From positions 1,375,501 through 1,439,500 of the forward strand of contig JAUISW010000001.1 of NCBI GenBank assembly GCA_030434875.1: a DNA stretch of 64,000 bases, given 5' to 3'. Under the pieces are notes generated by a model. The model did not search any database and had not been told where the DNA came from. It saw only the letters and a program-made list of their open reading frames with translations. Position numbers and translations under genes: made by a program. This document shows positions 54,684 to 63,238 of the stretch, one piece after another. Source of the DNA: Lachnospiraceae bacterium C1.1 (GTDB lineage: Bacteria > Bacillota > Clostridia > Lachnospirales > Lachnospiraceae). The first letter of the stretch is position 1. Each line of letters opens with the position of its first letter.

Positions 54684-55823
54684 ATGGAACAGATGACAGT
54701 CACGGCTAAAATTCAGATATCCGTTAGTGTAGACAGTAAGGTTTTGCTTGATGAAACCATGTCTGTTTATTCTGATGCCTGTAATTATGTATCTGACTAT
54801 GTGTTCCATACTCACGACCTAAAGCAGTTCTCACTTAACAAGGCTTTGTACTCTACACTCCGAGAAATGTTTGGACTCAAATCTCAGATGGCTCAGTCCG
54901 TATTTAAGACTGTTATTGCAAGATACAAGACTATTCTCGAAAATCAGAAAGAGTGGATTCAGCCATCCTTCAAAAAACCACAGTATGACCTTGTTTGGAA
55001 CAGAGATTATTCCCTTACACAAAACTGCTTTTCAATAAATACACTGAATGGACGTGTTAAGTTGCCCTATTTTGCTGAAGGCATGGCAAAATACTTTGAC
55101 CACGACATCTATAAGTTTGGAACTGCCAAGCTCGTAAATAAGCATGGTAAGTATTTTTTGCATATTCCTGTAACCTACGATGTCGAAGAAAGTAATGTCT
55201 CTGACATCTGTAATGTTGTTGGCATTGACAGAGGTATCAACTTTGTCGTTGCCACTTATGATAGTAAGCACAAGTCTGAATTTGTAAGCGGTAAAGCCAT
55301 CAAGCAAAAACGTGCTCATTATTCAAAACTACGTAAAGAACTCCAAATGCGTCAGACTCCATCAGCAAGACGTAGACTTAAAGCTATCGGTCAACGAGAA
55401 AACCGTTGGATGCAGGATGTTAATCACCAGGTATCAAAGGCACTCGTTGAATCCAACCCGAAGCATACGCTCTTTGTTCTTGAAGATTTGTCAGGCGTTC
55501 GTAATGCTACAGAGCGTGTCAGAACCAAAGACCGCTACGTTTCCGTATCGTGGTCTTTCTATGACCTTGAACAGAAACTTATCTACAAAGCTAAACAGAA
55601 TCAGTCTACTGTTATTAAGGTTGACCCTCGTTATACGAGTCAGTGCTGTCCTGTATGTGGACACATTGAAAAAGCTAACCGTAACAAGAAGATACATCTG
55701 TTTACCTGCAAGAACTGTGGCTATAAGTCTAACGATGACCGCATTGGAGCTATGAATCTGTACCGCATGGGAATCAACCATCTCGAAGATAGTCAGGTAC
55801 CTGATACAGTTACGGCAGAGTAA
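54684..55823 (+). CDS. tnpB: TnpB, RNA-guided nuclease of the IS605 family
   Basis: A 379-residue TnpB, the ancestor group of Cas12. RuvC catalytic residues are present: D182 in 'VVGIDRGINFV', E267 in 'LFVLEDLSG' and D351/D352 in 'SNDDRIGAMNLYR'. The zinc finger has C322/C325 and C342/C345 ('CPVCGH', 'CKNCGY'). The protein therefore appears active. The omega RNA should come from its 3' end and the right end (about 55800-55959), with guide sequence starting at 55960 in the toxin gene. Confidence 0.93.
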   Translation: MEQMTVTAKIQISVSVDSKVLLDETMSVYSDACNYVSDYVFHTHDLKQFSLNKALYSTLREMFGLKSQMAQSVFKTVIARYKTILENQKEWIQPSFKKPQYDLVWNRDYSLTQNCFSINTLNGRVKLPYFAEGMAKYFDHDIYKFGTAKLVNKHGKYFLHIPVTYDVEESNVSDICNVVGIDRGINFVVATYDSKHKSEFVSGKAIKQKRAHYSKLRKELQMRQTPSARRRLKAIGQRENRWMQDVNHQVSKALVESNPKHTLFVLEDLSGVRNATERVRTKDRYVSVSWSFYDLEQKLIYKAKQNQSTVIKVDPRYTSQCCPVCGHIEKANRNKKIHLFTCKNCGYKSNDDRIGAMNLYRMGINHLEDSQVPDTVTAE

Positions 55824-55911
55824 ATCTTTGTCGTAAGGGGCGGTGTCAACCGTCCCATGATGCGACCCCACGGAAGTTACACCGATAAAATGTAGGAGTT
55901 ATTGCAACGAA

Positions 55912-56247
55912 CTACAGGGGAGTCGCAAGCCACGTACCTTTAGGTGCGTGGTAGTTGACATAATCGCTTCGGGAGAACAGCACTCTTACAACCTCAATCA
56001 CATCACCGTGGATTCTGTAAAATGCAATATACTCCTTAAATGTCACATAATATAGTCCTGTAAATTCCCCCATGTATGTAAGCGGACTACCTGTCTTTGG
56101 ATACTTCTTCTTTTGTTTCAAGGCATTACGAAGATTTTCCGCATATTTGTCCGCTATATCAAAGTTTTGTGAAGCCTCCCAGACTTCATCCCACACTCGA
56201 TACAGGTCTTCTTCAGCAACCGGAGAGTATCTCAGTTGGAAAACCAT
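55912..56247 (-). CDS. RelE/ParE-family toxin with IS-altered C-terminus
   Basis: An 111-residue toxin. 'FQLRYSPVAEEDLYRVWDEV' and 'GLYYVTFKEYIAFYRIHGD' with 'VVRVLFSRSDY' are the RelE/ParE pattern. The ATG at 56247 follows GGAGG; a TTG at 56253 is possible. The last residues after 'SRSDY' (VNYHAPKGTWLATPL) are read from the right end of the IS605 element. The restored gene would end 'DYMKSAKMEIRI'. Whether the altered tail keeps toxicity is open. Confidence 0.88.
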   Translation of the reverse strand: MVFQLRYSPVAEEDLYRVWDEVWEASQNFDIADKYAENLRNALKQKKKYPKTGSPLTYMGEFTGLYYVTFKEYIAFYRIHGDVIEVVRVLFSRSDYVNYHAPKGTWLATPL

Positions 56248-56249
56248 AT

Positions 56250-56552
56250 TCAACCCTCCGCTTTTTGCTCCATAAGCATTTTTTCCTTCTGTTTTCGTCT
56301 CTCTCTCAAATGCCTGTCCAGATCCTCATCTGAAAGCCAGCCTTGTTCTTCTCCAGACTGTATACCCTTGTTTATCTCGGTCAGGAGTCGAACCATCGCC
56401 CTTGCTTTTTCAAATTCCTCATCATCCTCTATGCTGTGAACGCTAAACTGACCATGACCATTTTTAGTCAGATAAACAGGAGCGTTTGGTTTCACTTTTT
56501 CAAGTACCTGTCCATAATTTCTTAATTCGGATACTGGTGCTATCATCGGCAT
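56250..56552 (-). CDS. Phd/YefM-family antitoxin
   Basis: A 100-residue antitoxin. The N-terminal DNA-binding part 'MIAPVSELRNYGQVLEKVK' and 'APVYLTKNGHGQFSV' are typical of Phd/YefM; the acidic, charged C-terminus would wrap the toxin. AGGAGGG precedes ATG 56552; a longer ORF to 56627 runs into the promoter. Its stop lies two bases before the toxin ATG, and the pair forms one operon. Confidence 0.9.
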   Translation of the reverse strand: MPMIAPVSELRNYGQVLEKVKPNAPVYLTKNGHGQFSVHSIEDDEEFEKARAMVRLLTEINKGIQSGEEQGWLSDEDLDRHLRERRKQKEKMLMEQKAEG

Positions 56553-56595
56553 ATCAATCCCTCCTCGCTTAAATATAATTGGTTTACTTATTTTT

Positions 56596-56624
56596 ATTAT
56601 AGCGTATTCACATAAATCAGTCAA
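56596..56624 (-). promoter_or_regulatory. Toxin-antitoxin promoter
   Basis: On the minus strand -35 TTGACT (56619-56624), a 17-base spacer and a perfect -10 TATAAT (56596-56601). Two direct copies of TCGAATAAT (about 56633-56655) lie upstream and may be antitoxin operators. Confidence 0.8.
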
Positions 56625-56748
56625 CAAATCATTCGAATAATTCCTCGAATAATTTTAACAGCGTATATAAATCAACTTTCCTTAACAGGAGCCATCTAAA
56701 ATACCACGCCGGATAGTGATCATGTTTGTTCGCCCCCTAACAGTGTCA

Positions 56749-56781
56749 TAAAAAAAGACCTGCCGACACGATATCGACAGG
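56749..56781 (-). terminator. Terminator downstream of the broken 5'-nucleotidase gene
   Basis: On the minus strand CCTGTCGA pairs with TCGGCAGG (56774-56781 with 56759-56766, one mismatch), followed by a T7 run. The rest of the gap 56656-56953 shows nothing else I can name except a CCCTGAACAGTTAC motif at about 56930-56943. Confidence 0.65.
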
Positions 56782-56953
56782 TTATGGTAGGTCGCTGCAT
56801 TGCCCGATACTTATTGATTTTACTGGGTTTCTGACGGATGTACCGCTGCGTATGTCCCTCCTCCCATGATACCAGGCATCATATGAAAATTTATTTACAC
56901 AGGCTTAACTTAATGACATTGGTTCAATTACCCTGAACAGTTACCAATAATAA

Positions 56954-58016
56954 TTATTTATGTTCTACTATCACGATCCTTCCCTGTCCATATGGGTCTC
57001 CGTATTCATAACCGATTTTTCCGTCAAGAGTTTCTGTTAAATAATCTGTCAGACACTGATAATCAACCAGTTCTGACATTTCAAGAATTTCAGCATCACC
57101 AAATGCCGTTTGCCCGTCACCATTTTCCAATAACGCATAAGCTGAACCTGCAACAGTATATTCCCTGTCAGGATCTATCGGTTCGCCTCCCACCATGACA
57201 TTTTTTACTCTTCTTTCTCCTTTTATTTCCCTTAAATATCCGTTTTACTCTAATATACATGGATCATCTATATAAGTATGTATTTCATACGACATCCCCG
57301 ACACCTGCATAAACCCGCCGAATTCACCCGGAACAGCACGTGATGCATATTCAAATCATAAATAAATTCACCCTGTTCGTTTTTGAAGTATTTAAGTGTT
57401 GATGAAGTTATCGTAAGCGGTGTGGTAACACCCACAAAACCGATTTTTTTACCCGCTTTTTCGATTATCGTATAAGGTTCAAACAGCAGCTCTTTGTTTT
57501 TCCTGAAATTACAGGATATATAAGGGTAATCAGCTTTTTGTGAAAGTTCAAGGAATCTATCAACACCATAATCAAATTCGTGATTTCCGGGAATTGCCAC
57601 GTCATATCCTACGGCATTCATGATATCAATTATTGTTTCCCCCTTTGAAAAAAGCCTATATAATCTCCCTGGATCGCATCTCCGTCATCAACAAGTATGG
57701 TCTCATATCCTTTGCTTTCATAATAGTCCCTGAATTTTTTTAATCCCGCATATCCAAAATTATCCTTTACCCCACAATGAACATCGCTGGTAAACAGAAC
57801 CATGATATCACCGTTTTTTTCAATGGTTTCAGAAGCAGTTTCGACAGATTCTTCTGTTTGCAGTCCCATTGCATCAGAAACCGTATTATCCGAAACAGAA
57901 GAAGTTGCTTCTGCGGATTCGGATGATAAGGTTGAAACTGTTTCTCGTGAAAAAGAGCATCCGACTGTAAAAAGGATTGCAACAGCAATCGATACTGTCA
58001 TAAGCTTTTTGTTCAT
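56954..58016 (-). pseudogene. 5'-nucleotidase / 2',3'-cyclic phosphodiesterase family, broken
   Basis: Three pieces of one lipoprotein gene. 57630-58016 has a lipoprotein signal ('AVAILFTVGC'), a Ser/Thr-rich linker and the metallophosphatase start 'VLFTSDVHCG' with 'LVDDGDAIQGD'. A one-base loss in a T-run near 57643 shifts the frame. 57330-57640 continues with 'NAVGYDVAIPGNHEFDYG'. Then several hundred residues are missing, and 56954-57196 carries the C-terminus ('DPDREYTVAGSAYALLENGD'). It would have released nucleosides from extracellular nucleotides. Confidence 0.85.
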
Positions 58017-58218
58017 AAAAACTCCCCCATTTATAAAACCATTCTCTATAACTTTTTGTGGATATACTTATAATATATTGAAAAAAGGCTTCTATAAAGT
58101 ACATTTTACAGAACAAGTCATAAAAGGCTTTTTAAAACAAGAAAAAAATGATACAATATATATGGATCTAATATCAAGTTTCACGATAATATCTGCTAAT
58201 TCTTCTTCATTTAGATTA

Positions 58219-59373
58219 TTATTTAAATTCTTCACCCCTTTTTATTAACAAAAGTCTCATTACCTGCTCTGCTGCCGCTGTCAGGTTATATTTCGCATTT
58301 TCGGGTATCAGGGCTTTTTCAAGACTTGTAACACCTCTGACTATGGGGAAAAACGCATCTATACCATTTTCATTACACGCATCTGCATCTTTCGTTACTC
58401 CGCCTGCGAATGCTATTACAGGCTTTGAATATTTCTTTGCAAGTTTTGCAACACCTATCGGTGCCTTACCCATGGCAGTCTGGAAATCGAGCATTCCCTC
58501 TCCGGTTATGACAAGATCTGCATCTTTTATGTATTCTTCAAGCCTTGTCTCCTCCAGAATGATCCGGATACCCGACTTAAGTTCCGCATTGGTAAAATTC
58601 AGAAAAGCAAATCCAAGTCCGCCTGCCGCTCCCGTCCCCGGATATTCCGCATCTGCATCAGGATATAGTTTCTTCGTTATCTCTGCATAGTGACCCATCC
58701 ATTTGTCCATATCTTTTACCATATCAGGACTTGCACCCTTTTGTGGCCCAAATACCGCACTGCAGCCATTTATACCGCACAAAGGATTTGTAACATCACA
58801 TGCCACCATAAACTTACATTCTTTGAGTTCTGCAATGACATTGGAGTCTTTGATAGATGCCAGATTTTTAAGCCCTTTTGCGCCATGCGCGATCTCATTG
58901 CCGTCTTTATCCAGAAATTCAAATCCAAGTGCCTGCAGCATTCCTACACCGCCATCATTAGTCGCACTGCCTCCGATACCAACAATGAACCTGCGGCAGC
59001 CTTTGTTTATGGCCTCTTTAATAACCTCTCCAACACCGTATGTTGTTGTATCAAGCGGATTCAGGCTGCTCTTTGGGATAAGTGTGATACCTGCTGCCCC
59101 GCTCATCTCTATAACTGCAGTCATAGAATCTTTGATAATTCCATATACACAGTTAACTTTCTCTTCTAAAGGACCGGATACCAAAACCTCTTCTCGCTGA
59201 CCGTTCATTCCTTCGATCAAAGCTTCAACCGTGCCTTCTCCACCATCCGCTAATGGTCTGACTATAACCTCTGCTGACGGATCTGCCTTTTTAAAACCGG
59301 CTGCTGCTGCATTTCCCGCTTCTACCGAAGTCATACTGCCCTTAAATGAATCTATTGCCGTAACTATTTTCAT
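58219..59373 (-). CDS. Glycerate kinase (GarK/GlxK type)
   Basis: A 384-residue family 1 glycerate kinase that makes 2-phosphoglycerate from D-glycerate and ATP. Signatures include 'AIDSFKGSMTSVEAGNA', 'RPLADGGEGTVEAL', 'IVGIGGSATNDGGVGML' and 'DLVITGEGMLDFQTAMGK'. AGGAGG precedes the ATG. It is divergent from the CdaR-type regulator gene, which is the usual partner. Confidence 0.94.
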   Translation of the reverse strand: MKIVTAIDSFKGSMTSVEAGNAAAAGFKKADPSAEVIVRPLADGGEGTVEALIEGMNGQREEVLVSGPLEEKVNCVYGIIKDSMTAVIEMSGAAGITLIPKSSLNPLDTTTYGVGEVIKEAINKGCRRFIVGIGGSATNDGGVGMLQALGFEFLDKDGNEIAHGAKGLKNLASIKDSNVIAELKECKFMVACDVTNPLCGINGCSAVFGPQKGASPDMVKDMDKWMGHYAEITKKLYPDADAEYPGTGAAGGLGFAFLNFTNAELKSGIRIILEETRLEEYIKDADLVITGEGMLDFQTAMGKAPIGVAKLAKKYSKPVIAFAGGVTKDADACNENGIDAFFPIVRGVTSLEKALIPENAKYNLTAAAEQVMRLLLIKRGEEFK

Positions 59374-59436
59374 GGATTTCCTCCTAAAGATTTTTCATTG
59401 GTAAATATAGTATAGACAATAAATTTATGAAATGCT

Positions 59437-59493
59437 ATGTTATATATAATATTATTTTGCCTAATTTTTATATTTTAATGGTATATATAACAT
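59437..59493. promoter_or_regulatory. Inverted repeat between glycerate kinase and its regulator
   Basis: ATGTTATATATA (59437-59448) is inverted as TATATATAACAT (59482-59493) in the 131-base divergent promoter region. A regulator site is possible; the AT-rich make-up lowers confidence. Confidence 0.35.
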
Positions 59494-59504
59494 GAGGTGT
59501 TTTA

Positions 59505-60584
59505 ATGATAAATACAATTTCAAAACAGCTTGCGCAGCAGATAGTTGATACGATCCATGATGTCTGCGGCTACCATATTAATTTCATCAACACCCAGGGA
59601 AAAATCTATGCTTCCAGCAACCCTGACAGGATTGGAAACTACCATGAACTTGGACGGCGGGTAGCCCTTTACGGTCAGACTCTCGAAGTTGACTCAGATA
59701 ATGAATACAAAGGAACTGATGAAGGCATAAATATTCCTATATATTTTCATCAGAAACTCATCGCCGTCGTCGGAATTTCCGGAAAACCGGATGAAGTTCG
59801 CCGTTATGCCCATCTCGCTGAAAGAATTTCAAATATACTTCTGCATGAACAGGAACTTACCGCTGAGAACAGAACCTTAGACGAGAAAAAATTATATCTT
59901 ATCCGTTCTCTGCAAAATGGTGATCTAGACAATCCTGATTACCTGAACGATTGTTTAACGCATTTTAATATCGATGAAAAGAAGAATTACCGGATGATCT
60001 ACTTTAAGGTTAATACCCGTTATAATCTTGTAAATATATCACTTCTTGAACAAAATATTGATAAGATTTTTAGTCCGTTGAAAGGCTCGGTATATGCTTA
60101 TATCTATCCTAACAGCTTTGTCGGACTTATTCCTGATACGATTTTTAATAAAAACAGATCCACTTTTTCAAAATTTGCTGTCGATCACAGGGAATTGATA
60201 AAAATTGCAATAGGTAAAGCCTCATCTCTGCCCAACAGCAATGAATCCTGGCAAAGCGCCGAAACAGCCATGAACTCTATAAAAGATACTGATGAGTCAT
60301 TCATAATCTTCGATGATCTTACGCTTGAAATCCTTCTATCCGGTCTCAATCATCAAAGTATCAGGGAGTACCGAAATAAGGTCTTATCCGGCCTTGAGCA
60401 TGAAGACCTTGAATTCCTGAAGATATATTATGAAGAAAACATGTCTCTTCAAAAAACCTCAGAACGACTCTTTCTCCACAAAAATACCGTTCAGCAAAGA
60501 CTGAAGCGGATTCAAAATCACTGCGGTTTCGATCCGAGACATTTTAAGGATGCCGTTGTTTTATATTTAGGGATTAATATTTAA
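59505..60584 (+). CDS. CdaR-family sugar diacid/glycerate regulator
   Basis: A 359-residue regulator. Residues 1-135 form the sugar-diacid recognition domain ('ISKQLAQQIVDTIHDVCGYH', 'GINIPIYFHQKLIAVVGI'), the middle is a GGDEF-like linker and the C-terminus is a PucR-type HTH ('SLQKTSERLFLHKNTVQQRL'). E. coli CdaR activates glycerate and glucarate genes. Here it probably activates the divergent glycerate kinase gene in response to glycerate. Confidence 0.92.
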   Translation: MINTISKQLAQQIVDTIHDVCGYHINFINTQGKIYASSNPDRIGNYHELGRRVALYGQTLEVDSDNEYKGTDEGINIPIYFHQKLIAVVGISGKPDEVRRYAHLAERISNILLHEQELTAENRTLDEKKLYLIRSLQNGDLDNPDYLNDCLTHFNIDEKKNYRMIYFKVNTRYNLVNISLLEQNIDKIFSPLKGSVYAYIYPNSFVGLIPDTIFNKNRSTFSKFAVDHRELIKIAIGKASSLPNSNESWQSAETAMNSIKDTDESFIIFDDLTLEILLSGLNHQSIREYRNKVLSGLEHEDLEFLKIYYEENMSLQKTSERLFLHKNTVQQRLKRIQNHCGFDPRHFKDAVVLYLGINI

Positions 60585-60619
60585 TAAAGAGCCTGTGTCA
60601 TTCAAACACAGGCTCTTTA
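60585..60619. terminator. Bidirectional terminator
   Basis: Perfect 14-base-pair stem with core AGAGCCTGTGT (60585-60598 with 60606-60619) between the converging regulator and lactate dehydrogenase genes. Confidence 0.88.
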
Positions 60620-60621
60620 AA

Positions 60622-61575
60622 TTACTCCTTAAATGCGTCATCTAATACTTTTTTAAGCGTATTTGCAGATTCCTGAAGGGCTTTTGTTTCTTCATCGCTC
60701 AAATTGATCGGTACGGAGCCCAGCACTCCTTCCCTGCCTACAATTGCCGGCATGCTGAGAGCAACTCCGTCAATTCCGAAATCACCATGCTGAATACTTG
60801 AAATTGGAAGTACTGATTTCTCATCTCTGATAATAGCCTCGCAGATACGCCTTACACTCATGGCTATTCCGTAATAGGTTGCTCCCTTTTTCTCAATAAT
60901 TCCATAAGCGCTGTTCTTTACATCATCTGCTATCCTCTTCATGGATTCATCATGATTGAAATGACCCCTCATTTCACAGAAATCATTGAGCGGAACACCG
61001 GAAACATTTGCACTGCTCCAGGCTGCTATCTCACTGTCTCCATGCTCTCCGATTATAAAGGCATGTACAGAACGACTGTCAACACTCAGATGCTCTCCGA
61101 GCAGATACTTAAGTCTTGCCGTATCAAGAACTGTTCCAGAACCAAATACCCTGTTCTCAGGGAATCCACTGAGCTTTAATGCCGCATAAGTGAGAATGTC
61201 TACAGGATTTGCAACTATGAGTAAAATTCCGTCCTTATTATATTTTGCGATCTCTGGTATGATCGACTTAAAAATTCCTATATTTTTCTTTACAAGATCC
61301 AATCTTGTCTCTCCGGGTTTCTGTCCTGCACCTGCGGTTACCACTATCACAGCTGCATCTGCGGCATCCTTGTAAGCACCGGCATAGATCTGCATAGGTT
61401 TAGCAAAAGGAAGTCCATGACTTATATCCAGTGCCTCTCCCTCTGCCTTATCTTTATTTACATCTATTAAAACCATCTCGGAAAAAAGTCCGCTTTCCAT
61501 TAGTGCAAATGCCGATGCCGATCCAACAAAACCACATCCAACAACTGCTGCTTTTCTTTCATTTAATGCTGCCAT
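60622..61575 (-). CDS. ldh: L-lactate dehydrogenase
   Basis: A 317-residue NAD-dependent enzyme reducing pyruvate to L-lactate. Motifs: 'AAVVGCGFVGSASAFALM' for NAD, 'AGAGQKPGETRLDLV' with the substrate-binding Arg loop (Gln before Lys-Pro marks lactate rather than malate dehydrogenase), 'VANPVDILTY', and 'IIGEHGDSEIAAWS' with the catalytic His. It fits a fermentative anaerobe. Confidence 0.95.
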   Translation of the reverse strand: MAALNERKAAVVGCGFVGSASAFALMESGLFSEMVLIDVNKDKAEGEALDISHGLPFAKPMQIYAGAYKDAADAAVIVVTAGAGQKPGETRLDLVKKNIGIFKSIIPEIAKYNKDGILLIVANPVDILTYAALKLSGFPENRVFGSGTVLDTARLKYLLGEHLSVDSRSVHAFIIGEHGDSEIAAWSSANVSGVPLNDFCEMRGHFNHDESMKRIADDVKNSAYGIIEKKGATYYGIAMSVRRICEAIIRDEKSVLPISSIQHGDFGIDGVALSMPAIVGREGVLGSVPINLSDEETKALQESANTLKKVLDDAFKE

Positions 61576-61628
61576 TCTTTTATCCTCCTCATTTTGTATC
61601 TTGTATGTAATCTTTTTTGCTTACAGCT

Positions 61629-61659
61629 ATTATAGCACATCGTGTTAGCTTATGCTAAC
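61629..61659 (-). promoter_or_regulatory. ldh promoter with Rex-like palindrome
   Basis: On the minus strand a perfect -10 TATAAT (61629-61634) lies 18 bases from -35 TTAGCA (61653-61658). A palindrome GTTAGC-N4-GCTAAC (61644-61659) covers the -35. Its shape (GTTA-N8-TAAC) resembles Rex sites, so redox control of ldh by NADH level is plausible but not shown. Confidence 0.5.
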
Positions 61660-61760
61660 GTATTTTTTTCTAACTTTTTTCATCATTTTCGCTATTTCTT
61701 TGTAAGCTTTTTTATTTCTTGAGGATATAATATCCCTTGGACAGATCCTTTAACGTTGTT

Positions 61761-61789
61761 TTGACAACATTTATTATAAAGTCTAATAT
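61761..61789 (+). promoter_or_regulatory. Promoter 1 of the guanine deaminase gene
   Basis: -35 TTGACA (61761-61766), 17-base spacer, -10 TAATAT (61784-61789), about 86 bases before the start codon. Confidence 0.7.
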
Positions 61790-61806
61790 TTTTATCAAAC
61801 TTTAAT

Positions 61807-61835
61807 TTGCAGAAAAATCTTCTTAAGAGTATAAT
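61807..61835 (+). promoter_or_regulatory. Promoter 2 of the guanine deaminase gene
   Basis: -35 TTGCAG (61807-61812), 17-base spacer and perfect -10 TATAAT (61830-61835). No purine riboswitch fold was apparent in this leader. Confidence 0.55.
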
Positions 61836-61874
61836 TGACAAGCTTATGAGAATAATCAGAATTGGAGGAAATAT

Positions 61875-63161
61875 ATGGCAAATTCATTTGTAATAAAGGG
61901 AGATATAGCTTTCAGCAAAAGTCAGAGAGAGATAGAAACTTTACATGACGGATACCTCGTATCCATAGATGGTAAGGTTAAGGGTGTTTTCAAGGAACTT
62001 CCTGAAGAATACAAAAATCTTGAATTAAAAGATTATTCAGATATGCTCGTCATTCCGGGAATGACCGATCTTCATGTACATGCTCCACAGTACACCTTCC
62101 GCGGCATCGGAATGGATCTCGAGCTGCTTGACTGGCTGAACAAGCATACATTTCCCGAAGAATCGCATTATGCAGACATTGAATATGCAAAGAAAGCATA
62201 CTCATATTTTTCAAAAGACCTTAAACGATCATTTACAACAAGAGCTGTAATTTTTGCAACTATCCACAATGAGGCAACCATAGAGCTCATGGATCAGTTA
62301 GAGGAAACAGGTATAATTTCATATGTCGGCCGGGTAAATATGGATCGTAACAGCGGAGACAGCCTTCTTACCGAAAAAACTGAAGACTCTGTAAAGGGAA
62401 CCATAGAATGGCTTGATACAGTATCCGGCAGATATAAAAGAACAATGCCGATACTTACACCAAGATTTATCCCATCCTGCTCAGATGAACTAATGACAGC
62501 ACTCGGAAAGCTTTCAGATGAAAGAAATATCCGTGTTCAGTCTCATCTTTCAGAAAATATTTCCGAAGTTGAATGGGTTAAGGAACTTGTTCCTGCGTCA
62601 GACTGTTATGCAAATGCCTACGAAATTTTCAACACAATGGGAACCATCGACAGACCTACGATCATGGCCCACTGCGTATACAGCGATGAGCGTGAAATGG
62701 AGATTCTTAAAAATCACGGTGCTTATATAGCACACTGCTCTGATTCCAATATGAATCTTACAAGTGGAATCGCTCCTATCCGCAAATTCCTCGATGCAGG
62801 AATAAATGTCGGAATAGGTACCGATGTAGCAGCAGGATCATCCATGAATATGCTTAAGGCAATCCTTAATGCAATACAGGCATCTAAGATGTATTACCGC
62901 CTCGCAGACCAGAATGTCAAGCCCCTCAGCTTTGAAGAGGTCTTCTATCTTGCAACCGAGGGCGGTGGCAGATATTTCGGAAAAGTCGGTTCCTTCAAAG
63001 AAGGCTACGATTTCGATGCACTTGTTCTTGACGATTCCGCTATGTACTCTATGAGAAAGCTTTCCGTGAGAGAACGTCTCGAAAGAACCTGCTACAACGA
63101 TGCCGATGTTTTTATTCAGCATAAATTTGTAAACGGAAACAACGTATTCAACAGGAAATAA
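61875..63161 (+). CDS. guaD: Guanine deaminase-like amidohydrolase
   Basis: A 428-residue zinc amidohydrolase. 'PGMTDLHVHAPQYTFRGIG' with the HxHxPQ metal motif, 'LLDWLNKHTFPEE', 'VQSHLSENISEVEW', 'IMAHCVYSDE' and 'GIGTDVAAGSS' match guanine deaminases, which convert guanine to xanthine and ammonia. GGAGG lies six bases before the ATG. A related chlorohydrolase-type amidohydrolase is a less likely alternative. Confidence 0.9.
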   Translation: MANSFVIKGDIAFSKSQREIETLHDGYLVSIDGKVKGVFKELPEEYKNLELKDYSDMLVIPGMTDLHVHAPQYTFRGIGMDLELLDWLNKHTFPEESHYADIEYAKKAYSYFSKDLKRSFTTRAVIFATIHNEATIELMDQLEETGIISYVGRVNMDRNSGDSLLTEKTEDSVKGTIEWLDTVSGRYKRTMPILTPRFIPSCSDELMTALGKLSDERNIRVQSHLSENISEVEWVKELVPASDCYANAYEIFNTMGTIDRPTIMAHCVYSDEREMEILKNHGAYIAHCSDSNMNLTSGIAPIRKFLDAGINVGIGTDVAAGSSMNMLKAILNAIQASKMYYRLADQNVKPLSFEEVFYLATEGGGRYFGKVGSFKEGYDFDALVLDDSAMYSMRKLSVRERLERTCYNDADVFIQHKFVNGNNVFNRK

Positions 63162-63170
63162 ACTTTAGAT

Positions 63171-63203
63171 TTGTAACTGTTCAGGTGCCCTGAACAGTTA
63201 CAA
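63171..63203. terminator. Bidirectional terminator-like palindrome
   Basis: Perfect 15-base-pair stem (63171-63185 with 63189-63203, core AACTGTTCAGG) between converging genes. Half of it recurs at about 56930. Confidence 0.75.
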
Positions 63204-63238
63204 TTGTTCTTTCTTAATCAGAATTTTCCCTCTCATAT

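Larger units (their letters stand above)
53936..55959. mobile_element. IS200/IS605-family insertion sequence, complete
   Basis: About 2024 bases with divergent tnpA (minus) and tnpB (plus). Left-end hairpin GTGGG/CCCAC (53958-53962 with 53969-53973); right-end hairpin CCACGTACCT/AGGTGCGTGG (55930-55939 with 55942-55951); the right end finishes TTGAC as in ISDra2-like elements, and the left flank is TTCAT. Ends were set by restoring the interrupted toxin gene: removing 53936-55959 rejoins codons for 'SRSDYMKSAKMEIRI' followed by a stop and a terminator. No target duplication, as expected for this family. Confidence 0.8.

Noticed and set aside
54412..55900. IS607-type element (because a small gene precedes the transposase gene)
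   Set aside because: The transposase has the HUH-Y1 motifs of IS200/IS605, and the small ORF lacks a serine-recombinase or MerR pattern.
58690..59200. Long plus-strand ORFs opposite glycerate kinase (up to 165 codons)
   Set aside because: They lie wholly antisense to a well-supported gene, and their composition is Cys/Ser/Pro-rich as expected of reverse frames.
61641..61670. Rightward intrinsic terminator (GTTAGC/GCTAAC plus T-run)
   Set aside because: No rightward gene ends there; the position over the ldh -35 box fits an operator better.
61800..61874. Purine riboswitch before the guanine deaminase gene
   Set aside because: No three-way junction or conserved purine-aptamer loop sequence could be found in the short leader.
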